The notes under the pieces: model-generated
The model's input: only the letters and a program-made list of their open reading frames with translations
Told to the model about the DNA's origin: nothing
The model's database searches: none
Made by a program: the position numbers and the translations under genes
NCBI GenBank assembly: GCA_041306005.1
Contig: JBFYKJ010000041.1
Coordinates: 1-15,377 of the forward strand
Direction: 5' to 3'
DNA length: 15,377 bases
Source: JBFYKJ01 sp041306005
GTDB lineage: Archaea > Altiarchaeota > Altiarchaeia > JAFGQM01
In this document: positions 6,062 through 13,108 of the stretch, piece by piece
Numbering within the stretch: the first letter of the stretch is position 1
How the letters are laid out: every line of letters begins with the position of its first letter

Positions 6062-7858
6062 ATGACCATTTCTGCAAAGCATGTTTCGGTGTTCGCGCTG
6101 GCTTTGATAATGCTGGCTGCGGCGGTGTCGGCGGCTGTGATAGAAGACTTTGAGATAAAGGTAGTCAACAAGGCAGGCACGTTGATAAAGACCGCCGAAG
6201 TCACGCTCGCATACTCGAACGGCACCAAGATCGACGGCTGCGACGAAGAGACGACGGGCAACGATGGCATAGTGACGTGCGATGAGTTCCTCGAGGGCAA
6301 AGACCTGGCAATCCTCGTCACGGCTAATGGCTATAAGGACATAGACGACGACAGCACCCTCGAAGACATCGACGGCAACGATGATTGGGAGAAGATGCTC
6401 GTCGTAATGCGCGCCGAGACCGGCGTCCTGGAAGTCGAGGTCGTCGACGAGAAGGGCGATCCCGTCGACGGCGCCGACGTGACCCTCAAGAGCCTTGATG
6501 CGGACAAGAGCAAAGCCGACTTCGACGGCAACTACGACGCGTACGTGTTCCCCGGCGAGAAGACCAAGTACGAGGGGTTTGACGTCGACACCGATGAGGA
6601 CACCCAAGACACCGACGGCGACGGGATAGCCGAATTCGAGGGTATCCAGTTCAGCACCAAGTATAACATAACGGTCAAGAAGGGCACGGCCTACATGCCG
6701 ACCTGGGTCGAGTTCAGCATGGGCGCGGACGACGACGATGTCAAGATAACCCTGGGCAAGCCCGGGACCGCAAAGTATGCGGCCATCGTAAAGGACAAGA
6801 CGACCGAGCGCGCCATCGAGGGCGCGACCCTGACAATGAAGAACAAGGCGACCGGCGAGGAGAAGACAGCCAAGTCGAACGGCGACGGCCGGGCGGAGCT
6901 GACCGTGCCGACGCCCGGGGACTATGACATAACTGTCACGAAGTCGGGCTACAGCACCGCTTCCCAAAACAATATCCACCTGACGAACGACGCGACTATA
7001 ACGTCGCCGTTCTACATAATCGGCCAGAACAAGGGGCCGGTTGCCAAGGCGGGCGACGACCAGGTGGTCATGGTCGGGCAGGAAGTCAAGCTGGACGGCT
7101 CGGGCTCGAGCGACCCGGACGGCACACAGCTGACTTTCGCATGGAAGGACTCTATGGGCGGCGCGATACCGGGCGGCGCAACGCCGTCGTTCATAATCGA
7201 CACCGCGGGCACCCACACGATAACGCTGACAGTCAGCGACGGGACAGTGACCGCAACGGACGAGGTGATAATAACGGCCGAGAGCGCGCAGAACTGCGGC
7301 GACGGCGTGTGCAGCATAGCCGAGAGGCAGTTTTCCAACTGCCCGAAGGACTGCCCGGTCTGCCTGGACAACGTATGCGGCGCCGGCGAGGCGACGGCAT
7401 TCAACGACACCGCTCTCTACTGCCCGGTGGATTGCGGCGTGGCGGGGGTGGTGAGGATTGGAAACACGACCGCGCTAATCGCGGGCAACACGACCATAGT
7501 CACATTCTTAGACCCTGCAACCCAGCAGGCCATACTCGGCGGCTCGGTGCAGGTCACCATGCCGAACGGGACGGTGGCAGTCGTGAAGATGGTCATGGGG
7601 CGCGCGACCGTGGCGTTCCCGGAGGCGGGCACTTATACCCTCCAGGTCACGGCCGAAAAGTACGTCGGGTCTGGAAAGACGGTCGAAGTAATAGCGGGCT
7701 CTTCGGACATGCTTATGTGGATACTTGTGATAGTCGTAGCGGCCGTCCTCGCCCTCTTCCTGATACGCTACATCAACCTGATGTTCAAGAAGCGCGGCAG
7801 CAAGGGATACCGCGCCTACAAGTACCGCAGGAGCAAGCCGACGCTCAGCACGATATAA
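6062..7858 (+). CDS. PKD-domain surface protein with Ig-like and Cys-rich modules, C-terminally anchored
   Basis: This 598-residue protein has a signal peptide at 1-24 (MTISAKHVSVFALALIMLAA). Three modules resembling carboxypeptidase-regulatory/Cna-B-like beta sandwiches cover about 26-320 (pattern GxxVxGAxVTL ... TxxDGxxxF ... GY). The second contains an acidic loop (DTDEDTQDTDGDG) that probably binds calcium. A clear PKD domain lies at about 323-408 (GPVAKAGDDQVV, DGSGSSDPDG, GTHTITLTVSDG). It is followed by two Cys-rich units at about 411-460 (CGDGVCS ... CPKDCP, CGAGEAT ... CPVDCG), the same unit as in the gene at the left edge. A last Ig-like module precedes the membrane helix (about 549-571) and a very basic tail (FKKRGSKGYRAYKYRRSK). 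Most of the protein faces outside. PKD domains usually mediate protein or sugar contacts on cell surfaces. The specific partner is unknown. Confidence 0.9.
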   Translation: MTISAKHVSVFALALIMLAAAVSAAVIEDFEIKVVNKAGTLIKTAEVTLAYSNGTKIDGCDEETTGNDGIVTCDEFLEGKDLAILVTANGYKDIDDDSTLEDIDGNDDWEKMLVVMRAETGVLEVEVVDEKGDPVDGADVTLKSLDADKSKADFDGNYDAYVFPGEKTKYEGFDVDTDEDTQDTDGDGIAEFEGIQFSTKYNITVKKGTAYMPTWVEFSMGADDDDVKITLGKPGTAKYAAIVKDKTTERAIEGATLTMKNKATGEEKTAKSNGDGRAELTVPTPGDYDITVTKSGYSTASQNNIHLTNDATITSPFYIIGQNKGPVAKAGDDQVVMVGQEVKLDGSGSSDPDGTQLTFAWKDSMGGAIPGGATPSFIIDTAGTHTITLTVSDGTVTATDEVIITAESAQNCGDGVCSIAERQFSNCPKDCPVCLDNVCGAGEATAFNDTALYCPVDCGVAGVVRIGNTTALIAGNTTIVTFLDPATQQAILGGSVQVTMPNGTVAVVKMVMGRATVAFPEAGTYTLQVTAEKYVGSGKTVEVIAGSSDMLMWILVIVVAAVLALFLIRYINLMFKKRGSKGYRAYKYRRSKPTLSTI

Positions 7859-7860
7859 TC

Positions 7861-7882
7861 CCCGGCGCTTGCGGGTTTTTTT
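7861..7882 (+). terminator. Short hairpin and seven-T tract after the PKD protein gene
   Basis: CCCG (7861-7864) can pair with CGGG (7872-7875), directly followed by TTTTTTT (7876-7882), two bases after the stop codon. The stem is short, but the T tract itself is a typical archaeal termination signal. Confidence 0.55.
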
Positions 7883-7894
7883 GCGCCAGCTGCG

Positions 7895-7914
7895 GCGCTG
7901 CGTTTTCGCAGCGC
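7895..7914. repeat. Perfect eight-pair hairpin with TTTT loop
   Basis: GCGCTGCG (7895-7902), loop TTTT, CGCAGCGC (7907-7914). It is a strong stem in the spacer before the L40e gene and may be a second part of the upstream transcript's end. Confidence 0.7.
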
Positions 7915-7948
7915 GCGGCCTTTCCGTGACGCGCAACAGGCAGTCCCT

Positions 7949-7969
7949 GCAAAGCGCTGCAGGAAGTGC
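7949..7969 (+). repeat. 21-base exact copy of part of the L40e gene
   Basis: These 21 bases are identical to 8187-8207 inside the L40e gene, which encode AKRCRKC, the second half of its zinc site. The bases just before the match (GCAACAGGCAG) also loosely resemble the gene (GCAACGCCAGG at 8164-8174). It looks like a decayed fragment of a local duplication. Bases 7946-7951 and 7958-7963 (CCTGCA / TGCAGG) also form a hairpin. Confidence 0.7.
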
Positions 7970-7971
7970 TT

Positions 7972-8040
7972 GCGCAGCCGGCGTTTTAGGCAGCGCGCAG
8001 CCGGCGTTTTCCGGAGCGCGCAGCCGGCGTTTTCCGCAAG
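7972..8040 (+). repeat. Three tandem copies of a 23-base repeat
   Basis: Copies begin at 7972, 7995 and 8018. Each starts with the identical 16 bases GCGCAGCCGGCGTTTT and ends with seven variable bases. Every unit contains the palindrome GCCGGC and a T run. The array sits just before the L40e promoter. Confidence 0.9.
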
Positions 8041-8057
8041 CGGCGGCGCTTAGGCGG

Positions 8058-8069
8058 TTTTTATAGCTT
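8058..8069 (+). promoter_or_regulatory. TATA-box promoter of the L40e gene
   Basis: TTTTTATAGCTT lies 48 bases before the ATG at 8106, with a second AT-rich stretch (TTATATTATAA) at 8068-8078. Either would give a very short leader. The TTTTTATA core matches the other two promoters in the window. Confidence 0.65.
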
Positions 8070-8105
8070 ATATTATAACAATACTCTGTCAAAAGAAGGC
8101 ATACG

Positions 8106-8255
8106 ATGGCAAGATTCGAAGAGGCTGAAAAGAGGAACCTGGGCTCCAGGGTGTGCATGAAGTGCAACGCCAGGAACCCAAAGGCCGCAAAGCGCTGCAG
8201 GAAGTGCAGCAGCAAGCAGCTAAGGGTCAAGCACAAGGAGCGCAAGGGCAAGTAA
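8106..8255 (+). CDS. rpl40e: Large-subunit ribosomal protein eL40 (L40e)
   Basis: This complete 49-residue protein reads MARFEEAEKRNLGSRVCMKC onward and ends in KHKERKGK. It has the zinc ribbon C17-x2-C20 ... C31-x2-C34, the Asn-rich NARNPKAAKRCRKC segment and the basic C-terminus typical of archaeal L40e, and its length fits the family. In eukaryotes the same protein is made as a ubiquitin fusion; here it stands alone. It binds the large ribosomal subunit near the factor-binding region. It has its own TATA box. A GAAGG at 8095-8099 may serve as a weak ribosome site, and the ATG is the only sensible start. It is the only housekeeping gene in the window and is flanked by surface-protein genes on both sides. 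Confidence 0.95.
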   Translation: MARFEEAEKRNLGSRVCMKCNARNPKAAKRCRKCSSKQLRVKHKERKGK

Positions 8256-8420
8256 GCCCGGTGCGCCTTGCGGGCGCCCTCTCCTTAAATCAGGCTCAAC
8301 AGGCAGGCTTTTCCGCAGGCTCGCGGCAAGCTTTATGGCGCGCTGGCCGCAGACGGCCGGTGCGGCACGCTTATCAGCGCAGCTCCCCAGCCGACAGCAA
8401 AGCCGAGACCAAAGCCTAAC
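8256..8420 (+). other. Spacer between L40e and the giant surface protein gene
   Basis: No gene is seen. GCCCG (8256-8260) and CGGGC (8271-8275) can form a weak stem right after the L40e stop, followed by pyrimidine-rich CCCTCTCCTT, a possible terminator. GGCCG (8345-8349) and CGGCC (8354-8358) form a hairpin. GCTTTATG at 8330-8337 is the only TATA-like stretch and is weak, so the giant gene may partly rely on read-through from L40e. Confidence 0.4.
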
Positions 8421-11400
8421 ATGGCCATTACCGAAACCCTGTCAGTCACCTGGCACAGCATAGAAGACCGTGCGTGGAGCCTTGCCGACTTCTTTGAGGA
8501 CAAGGGCGTGCCGGTGGCCTCGTTCTGCGAGCAGCGCGGCGTGAGCCCGCTGCTGCTTTTCGGCGGCATCATCCTCCTGATAATACTCTTGTTCACCTTC
8601 ATGGGCGGGGCCGGCGGCCCGGCGGGCGGCGCGACCCTGACGGTGACCGTAATCGACGAGTCGGAAAATCCGGTCGCAAGCATCTATGTCGAGCTTGAGT
8701 ACGACAACGGCATGCAGGCGGGGGCCCCCGTAGCCACGGACGCCAAGGGCAGGGCCCGCTTCGAGGACCTGAAATACCAGTCCGTCACGGCGACTGCAGA
8801 GAGCTCCCAGTACAGCGGCAGCAAGTCGATAACGATAAGCAAGGCCAGCAACACCCTTACCGTGCCCGTGGAGCGGCTTAAGGGGACGATAAAGGCGGTC
8901 GTCAAGGACACCGCCGGCAGCAACGCCCAGGGCGGGACGCTCGAAGTGAAAGAGGTCATGAGCGGGACGATAGCAGGGACAAAGCCCATCAGCGGGGCGG
9001 CGTCCTACGAGTTCCTTGTGCCTGCCGCGGCCTATTATGTCATAGTCAAGTCCACTTCCGGCGGGGAGCTCAAGCGGGACATGATCCAGGTGGCGGGCGG
9101 CAGGGTCACGGACGTCCAGTTCGAGATCCCGCAGGGCGCGGCCGACTCGGCAAGCGTCCGCGTCGCTATCCGCGACGAGAACGGCAACGCGGTCCCGGGC
9201 GCGTACATAACGCTTTACAACATGCGGTCCGACGCGCCCATAGGCGACAAGCAGCAGGCCGACGCGAACGGGGAGTCCGTCTTTAGCGGCATCGCGATAG
9301 GGACCGAGGTGTACCCGGTCGTCTTCATGGCCAATGACCGAAGATACGGCCAGATAGACACCTACACGGGCAAGAGCCTCAAGAAGAGGGTGGACAGCGT
9401 GCAGACCCTGCTCAACCTAACGCTCCCGCTAAACGGGCGCGCCGACGTCATCGTCTGGGACAAGGAGAGCCACGGCTATATCTCCGGCGCGTCAGTTTAC
9501 ATAAAGAGCAAGGCGGGCGAGACCGTCAGCAAGACAAAGCTCACCGGCAGCGACGGGAAGGTGTCATTCTCGGGCTTTGAGGAGAACCTCGAGGTCTACC
9601 CGGTCGTATCCTCCCTCGGCTACCTGCCTTACGAGAACGCGCAGGACGCGCGCCCGATCAAGTACACGGCAGGCGCGCTCGTCACATTCCAGACCCCGAT
9701 GGAGCGCGACGGCTCAGTCGTGCTCTCGATGATATCCATCGCGGTCACCGACATATTCAAGGACCCGATAAAGGCGGTCAATGCGGTGCTCTCCGAGCCG
9801 GGGGTAGGCTTTGTCCGCAGCGTCAAGAACAAGGACAACATAACCTTTGAGATCGACGCGACGAAGCTCTACAACGTCGCGCTGTACAAGGCCGGGTACC
9901 TAAGGAAGGTGTTGGAAGCCATCGGGCCCGGAACCAGGACCGCGGAGCTGGAGGCCGCAAACAATGCAAACGCCGGCGAGGTCCGCGTGTGCGTATCCGC
10001 CGACAAGGGCGGCACCACTTCTGGCGCCGGGGCGTCGGTAGAGCTCATGCTGGGGACGGGCGCGCTCATAGACGTAGGCTCGACGGCTGGCGGGTCAGAC
10101 GGCGACAGCTGCATAACCTTCAAGGAGGTCCCGCGGGGATGGACAGTGTTTGCCAGGGCCAGCAACGACGGGGTCGCGCCTGTCGACAGCGACGTGACCG
10201 AGGTCATCCCCGTGCAGGACGGGATAACTAGGATAAACATAACGATGTCCTCGGTGACCGCGAACGCCGCGATGCCGGGCGACATAAAGGTATGCGTCAC
10301 CAGCAACACGGGCAACAAGGTGGCCGGGGCGGACGTGATACTCTATGATATGGACCTTGACGGGCCGAGCTGGGCCGGGTCGTTCGAGGGCGTGACGGCC
10401 GATGACGGCTGCCTGATATTCGCTGGCCTGCCGACGGAGAAGACGGATTACCAGGGCGTCCTTAGGCCGGTCATCGTCTATGCGATAGTCTCGGCGGACG
10501 GCTATGCGACTTACAACGGCAAGACAGAGGGTAATAGCGTCCCCGTCCAGTCGCAGAGGCTTACGCCGCTCAGCGTCAGGCTGAATGTCGGGCAGAGCAT
10601 ATGCATCGCGGTCGAGAGCGGCGGCGAGCCGCTGGCAGGTGTGACGGTCTCCCTCTGCGCCAACGGGCCGTGCACACAGGTGCTCGAGACGAAGAGCACC
10701 GAGAGCGACGGCCACGCTGTTTTCACCTCCGATGTCGGCCTTGTGACGGCGAAGGCCGTCGCAGACGAAGACAGCCTGGCCAAGGAGGCGATACAGAGCT
10801 TTGCCATCGCCGACGTCACGATGGGGCTTTGCGGCAAGATGCGGCTGGATTCGGTCACCCAATATGCGACAGTGTCCCTTGACGGCATAGCGGGCATGAT
10901 ACTCGAGGCCGCGCCTGGCGAGAGCTCGGAGATAGCCTTCCTTGTCAGGGTGAACGACGACCCCGCCACTGGCGGTGTCATATCCTCCGGCGGCCAAAGC
11001 GTCGTCGAGGGCGCGGACGGCACGCCGGTCGCTATAACGCTGACAGGCGACATAACCCCCGGGACTGTGAGGACCGTGGACGCAACTGCCGGCAGCTACG
11101 CCCTGCCGTTCATAGCGCCGGACGAGGAGGGCGACTACCAGGCGACGCTCGAGGCAAGCGTCGTAGAGTGCGGCACCTGCCAGGGCGACATGAGGTACCT
11201 GACCATCCGGGTCGGCGACGGCGACGAGGACAACGACGGCGTCCTTGACGAGGAGGACCTCTGCCCAAGCACGCTCGATGGCGCTTCGGTGGACTCGACA
11301 GGCTGCGACATCGCGAGCAGCACCGACTCGGACAGCGACGGGGTCACAGACGACCGGGACCAGTGCGCAGGGACCCAGCCGGGCTTGCGGGTGGACTCGA

Positions 11401-13055
11401 TAGGGTGCGAGATCGAGGAGCTCGTGGACAGCGACGGCGACGGCGTGCCGGACGAGTATGACGCATACCCGTCAGACTCGACCCTGCAGTACGCCGGGCA
11501 GGAGACCGAGACAACGGACACGGGGCTCACCGACCAATACGACAACCAGCAGTTCTACCAGAACTCGGTCAGGATATGCACGGTCGACCAGTACGGCGTG
11601 CCTGTGTACGACTCCAGCATATCGCTGTCAGCGCTGATAACGGCGTCGGCCTCCACGACGTCTACGTCCTCTTACTCGTCATCTTCCAGCGGCTACTCCG
11701 CATACGGCTCCGGCTATGGCGCATACGGCAGCTACTCCGCATACGGCGGGATGCCCTCCTACTACCAGCCGTGGCAGGCCATAGGGACGAGCGACAACTG
11801 CAGGACGTTTGTCGGCATGAGCCAGGTCAGCGGGCTTTCCGTCTCCACGTTCACGGCGTCCTTCAGGCTTGCAGTCAATGCCGCGGGCTACAGCCCGTAC
11901 GACAGCATGGCGGGCGGAGGGGAGCTGAGGCAGCGGCAGACAACGACTGCCAGTACTCAGGTGACCATGGCGGGCGCCCTTGACCTCGAGGTCGTCCTCA
12001 AGCGGGGCGCGGGCGCAGAGGTCGGCGAGGGCACGATAATCAACCCGAAGAGGACTGTTGAGCTCGCATCCGGGTCGGAGACCTGGAAGCCGCAGACGCA
12101 GGGCCGCAAGGACGCGCTGGTGCTATACCCGCTGCTCCTCAACCAGGGCGGCTCGGAGGGCCAGAAGAAATCGATAGCAATGACCGTTAACTACCACATC
12201 AGCTCAGGCGCCCAGTCGAGCCTGGACTACAACGTCAAGTACACGATAACGGGCAGCAGGTGCTACAAGGTGAGCGAGGAGGACGAGGAGACCTCGCTCG
12301 GCGAGCTGGCCGAGACGGGCGGCACGACAAGCTCGCTATACTACACCGGCGGCAGGACGGTCCATTTCGAGAAGGGCCAGTCAACGGTCCCGGACACGGT
12401 CACGGTAACGTCGAGGGACGAGTGCTGGAACTCGAACGACCCGGACCTCGAGAGCGAGTTCACGGTGGCGATAGACGGGGAGCTGGTCCAAGTCGGCGAC
12501 CAGGAGATGTCGACAAAGACGCGCTTCATGCCGGTTAGGATAACCGTAAAGCCGCTCGTCGGCGCGGTCAGGCAAATATCAGGGCTTAGCGACATGGCGG
12601 GCCTCGTGGAGATGCTCACATTCAGCGACGGTGTCGTCACCTCGGGCCCGCTGCCGTACTGCATAGCCTCCGACGCCAACACCGGGAAGAGCATGAAGGT
12701 CTCGTCCACCGGCAAGATATCCGGGTCCGAGGCGGAAAAGAAGATAGTGGTAAGGTTCAAGCCGGAGACCCTGCCGGAAGACATAAAGGACAGGGCCGAG
12801 GAGATAAGCAGGGATGTGAGGGGCCCGACAGACTGCGTGCTGTACGTCAACGTGGTCGGCAAGTACATGGGCTACATAGAGGTCGGCCAGCGCGGCGTTG
12901 ACTGCCAGGCGGCGATGTCAAAGGTGACAATCGAGGGCGCGGGAGAGAGGAACGCCCAGCCGTGGGAGGTCCTCTTCTGCAAGACCGCAGAAGAGGGCGA
13001 GAAGGCGCAGATAGACCTCGGCAACAGCTACACGGTGGCGATAGTGCCCTATTAG
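8421..13055 (+). CDS. Giant multi-domain surface protein with N-terminal anchor, TSP3 repeats and SYG-rich insert
   Basis: This 1544-residue protein has a cytoplasmic N-terminus of about 42 residues and a membrane helix at about 43-62 (LLLFGGIILLIILLFTFMGG), with no cleavage site. The rest should lie outside the cell. From 70 to about 930 there are roughly nine beta-sandwich modules of 80-100 residues resembling carboxypeptidase-regulatory/Ig-like domains. Several end in EVYPVVxxxxGY-like strands, and some carry a Cys pair (RVCVS ... SCITF; KVCVT ... GCLIF). Residues 932-1019 hold three thrombospondin type 3 repeats (DEDNDGVLDEEDLCP, DSDSDGVTDDRDQC, DSDGDGVPDEYDAYP) that should bind calcium. 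A tenth module (from 1048) is interrupted at 1075-1118 by a Ser/Tyr/Gly low-complexity stretch. The last 350 residues form an unrecognised region with scattered Cys. The start at 8421 has no clear ribosome site. The likely role is structural or adhesive; the partner is unknown. Confidence 0.9.
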   Translation: MAITETLSVTWHSIEDRAWSLADFFEDKGVPVASFCEQRGVSPLLLFGGIILLIILLFTFMGGAGGPAGGATLTVTVIDESENPVASIYVELEYDNGMQAGAPVATDAKGRARFEDLKYQSVTATAESSQYSGSKSITISKASNTLTVPVERLKGTIKAVVKDTAGSNAQGGTLEVKEVMSGTIAGTKPISGAASYEFLVPAAAYYVIVKSTSGGELKRDMIQVAGGRVTDVQFEIPQGAADSASVRVAIRDENGNAVPGAYITLYNMRSDAPIGDKQQADANGESVFSGIAIGTEVYPVVFMANDRRYGQIDTYTGKSLKKRVDSVQTLLNLTLPLNGRADVIVWDKESHGYISGASVYIKSKAGETVSKTKLTGSDGKVSFSGFEENLEVYPVVSSLGYLPYENAQDARPIKYTAGALVTFQTPMERDGSVVLSMISIAVTDIFKDPIKAVNAVLSEPGVGFVRSVKNKDNITFEIDATKLYNVALYKAGYLRKVLEAIGPGTRTAELEAANNANAGEVRVCVSADKGGTTSGAGASVELMLGTGALIDVGSTAGGSDGDSCITFKEVPRGWTVFARASNDGVAPVDSDVTEVIPVQDGITRINITMSSVTANAAMPGDIKVCVTSNTGNKVAGADVILYDMDLDGPSWAGSFEGVTADDGCLIFAGLPTEKTDYQGVLRPVIVYAIVSADGYATYNGKTEGNSVPVQSQRLTPLSVRLNVGQSICIAVESGGEPLAGVTVSLCANGPCTQVLETKSTESDGHAVFTSDVGLVTAKAVADEDSLAKEAIQSFAIADVTMGLCGKMRLDSVTQYATVSLDGIAGMILEAAPGESSEIAFLVRVNDDPATGGVISSGGQSVVEGADGTPVAITLTGDITPGTVRTVDATAGSYALPFIAPDEEGDYQATLEASVVECGTCQGDMRYLTIRVGDGDEDNDGVLDEEDLCPSTLDGASVDSTGCDIASSTDSDSDGVTDDRDQCAGTQPGLRVDSIGCEIEELVDSDGDGVPDEYDAYPSDSTLQYAGQETETTDTGLTDQYDNQQFYQNSVRICTVDQYGVPVYDSSISLSALITASASTTSTSSYSSSSSGYSAYGSGYGAYGSYSAYGGMPSYYQPWQAIGTSDNCRTFVGMSQVSGLSVSTFTASFRLAVNAAGYSPYDSMAGGGELRQRQTTTASTQVTMAGALDLEVVLKRGAGAEVGEGTIINPKRTVELASGSETWKPQTQGRKDALVLYPLLLNQGGSEGQKKSIAMTVNYHISSGAQSSLDYNVKYTITGSRCYKVSEEDEETSLGELAETGGTTSSLYYTGGRTVHFEKGQSTVPDTVTVTSRDECWNSNDPDLESEFTVAIDGELVQVGDQEMSTKTRFMPVRITVKPLVGAVRQISGLSDMAGLVEMLTFSDGVVTSGPLPYCIASDANTGKSMKVSSTGKISGSEAEKKIVVRFKPETLPEDIKDRAEEISRDVRGPTDCVLYVNVVGKYMGYIEVGQRGVDCQAAMSKVTIEGAGERNAQPWEVLFCKTAEEGEKAQIDLGNSYTVAIVPY
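11643..11776 (+). repeat. Ser/Tyr/Gly low-complexity coding segment
   Basis: This encodes residues 1075-1118 of the giant protein, including SSYSSSSSGYSAYGSGYGAY. The 17 bases GCTACTCCGCATACGGC occur at 11692-11708 and again at 11731-11747, 39 bases (13 codons) apart, pointing to growth by local duplication. The [GS]Y[GS] pattern is like that of prion-like segments. Confidence 0.85.
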
Positions 13056-13108
13056 GCGGATAACGACAATACGCATGACGATCAAACAAGAACCATAAAC
13101 AAAACGAA

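Noticed and set aside
5993..7216. Long minus-strand frame of 407 codons opposite the PKD protein gene
   Set aside because: Long antisense frames are expected opposite GC-rich genes with strong codon bias. The + strand product has a signal peptide, PKD domain and membrane helix.
10095..10997. Minus-strand frame of 300 codons opposite the giant surface gene
   Set aside because: It is a shadow of the real gene: the product is rich in Arg, His and Gly with no domain pattern, and the + strand modules continue through it.
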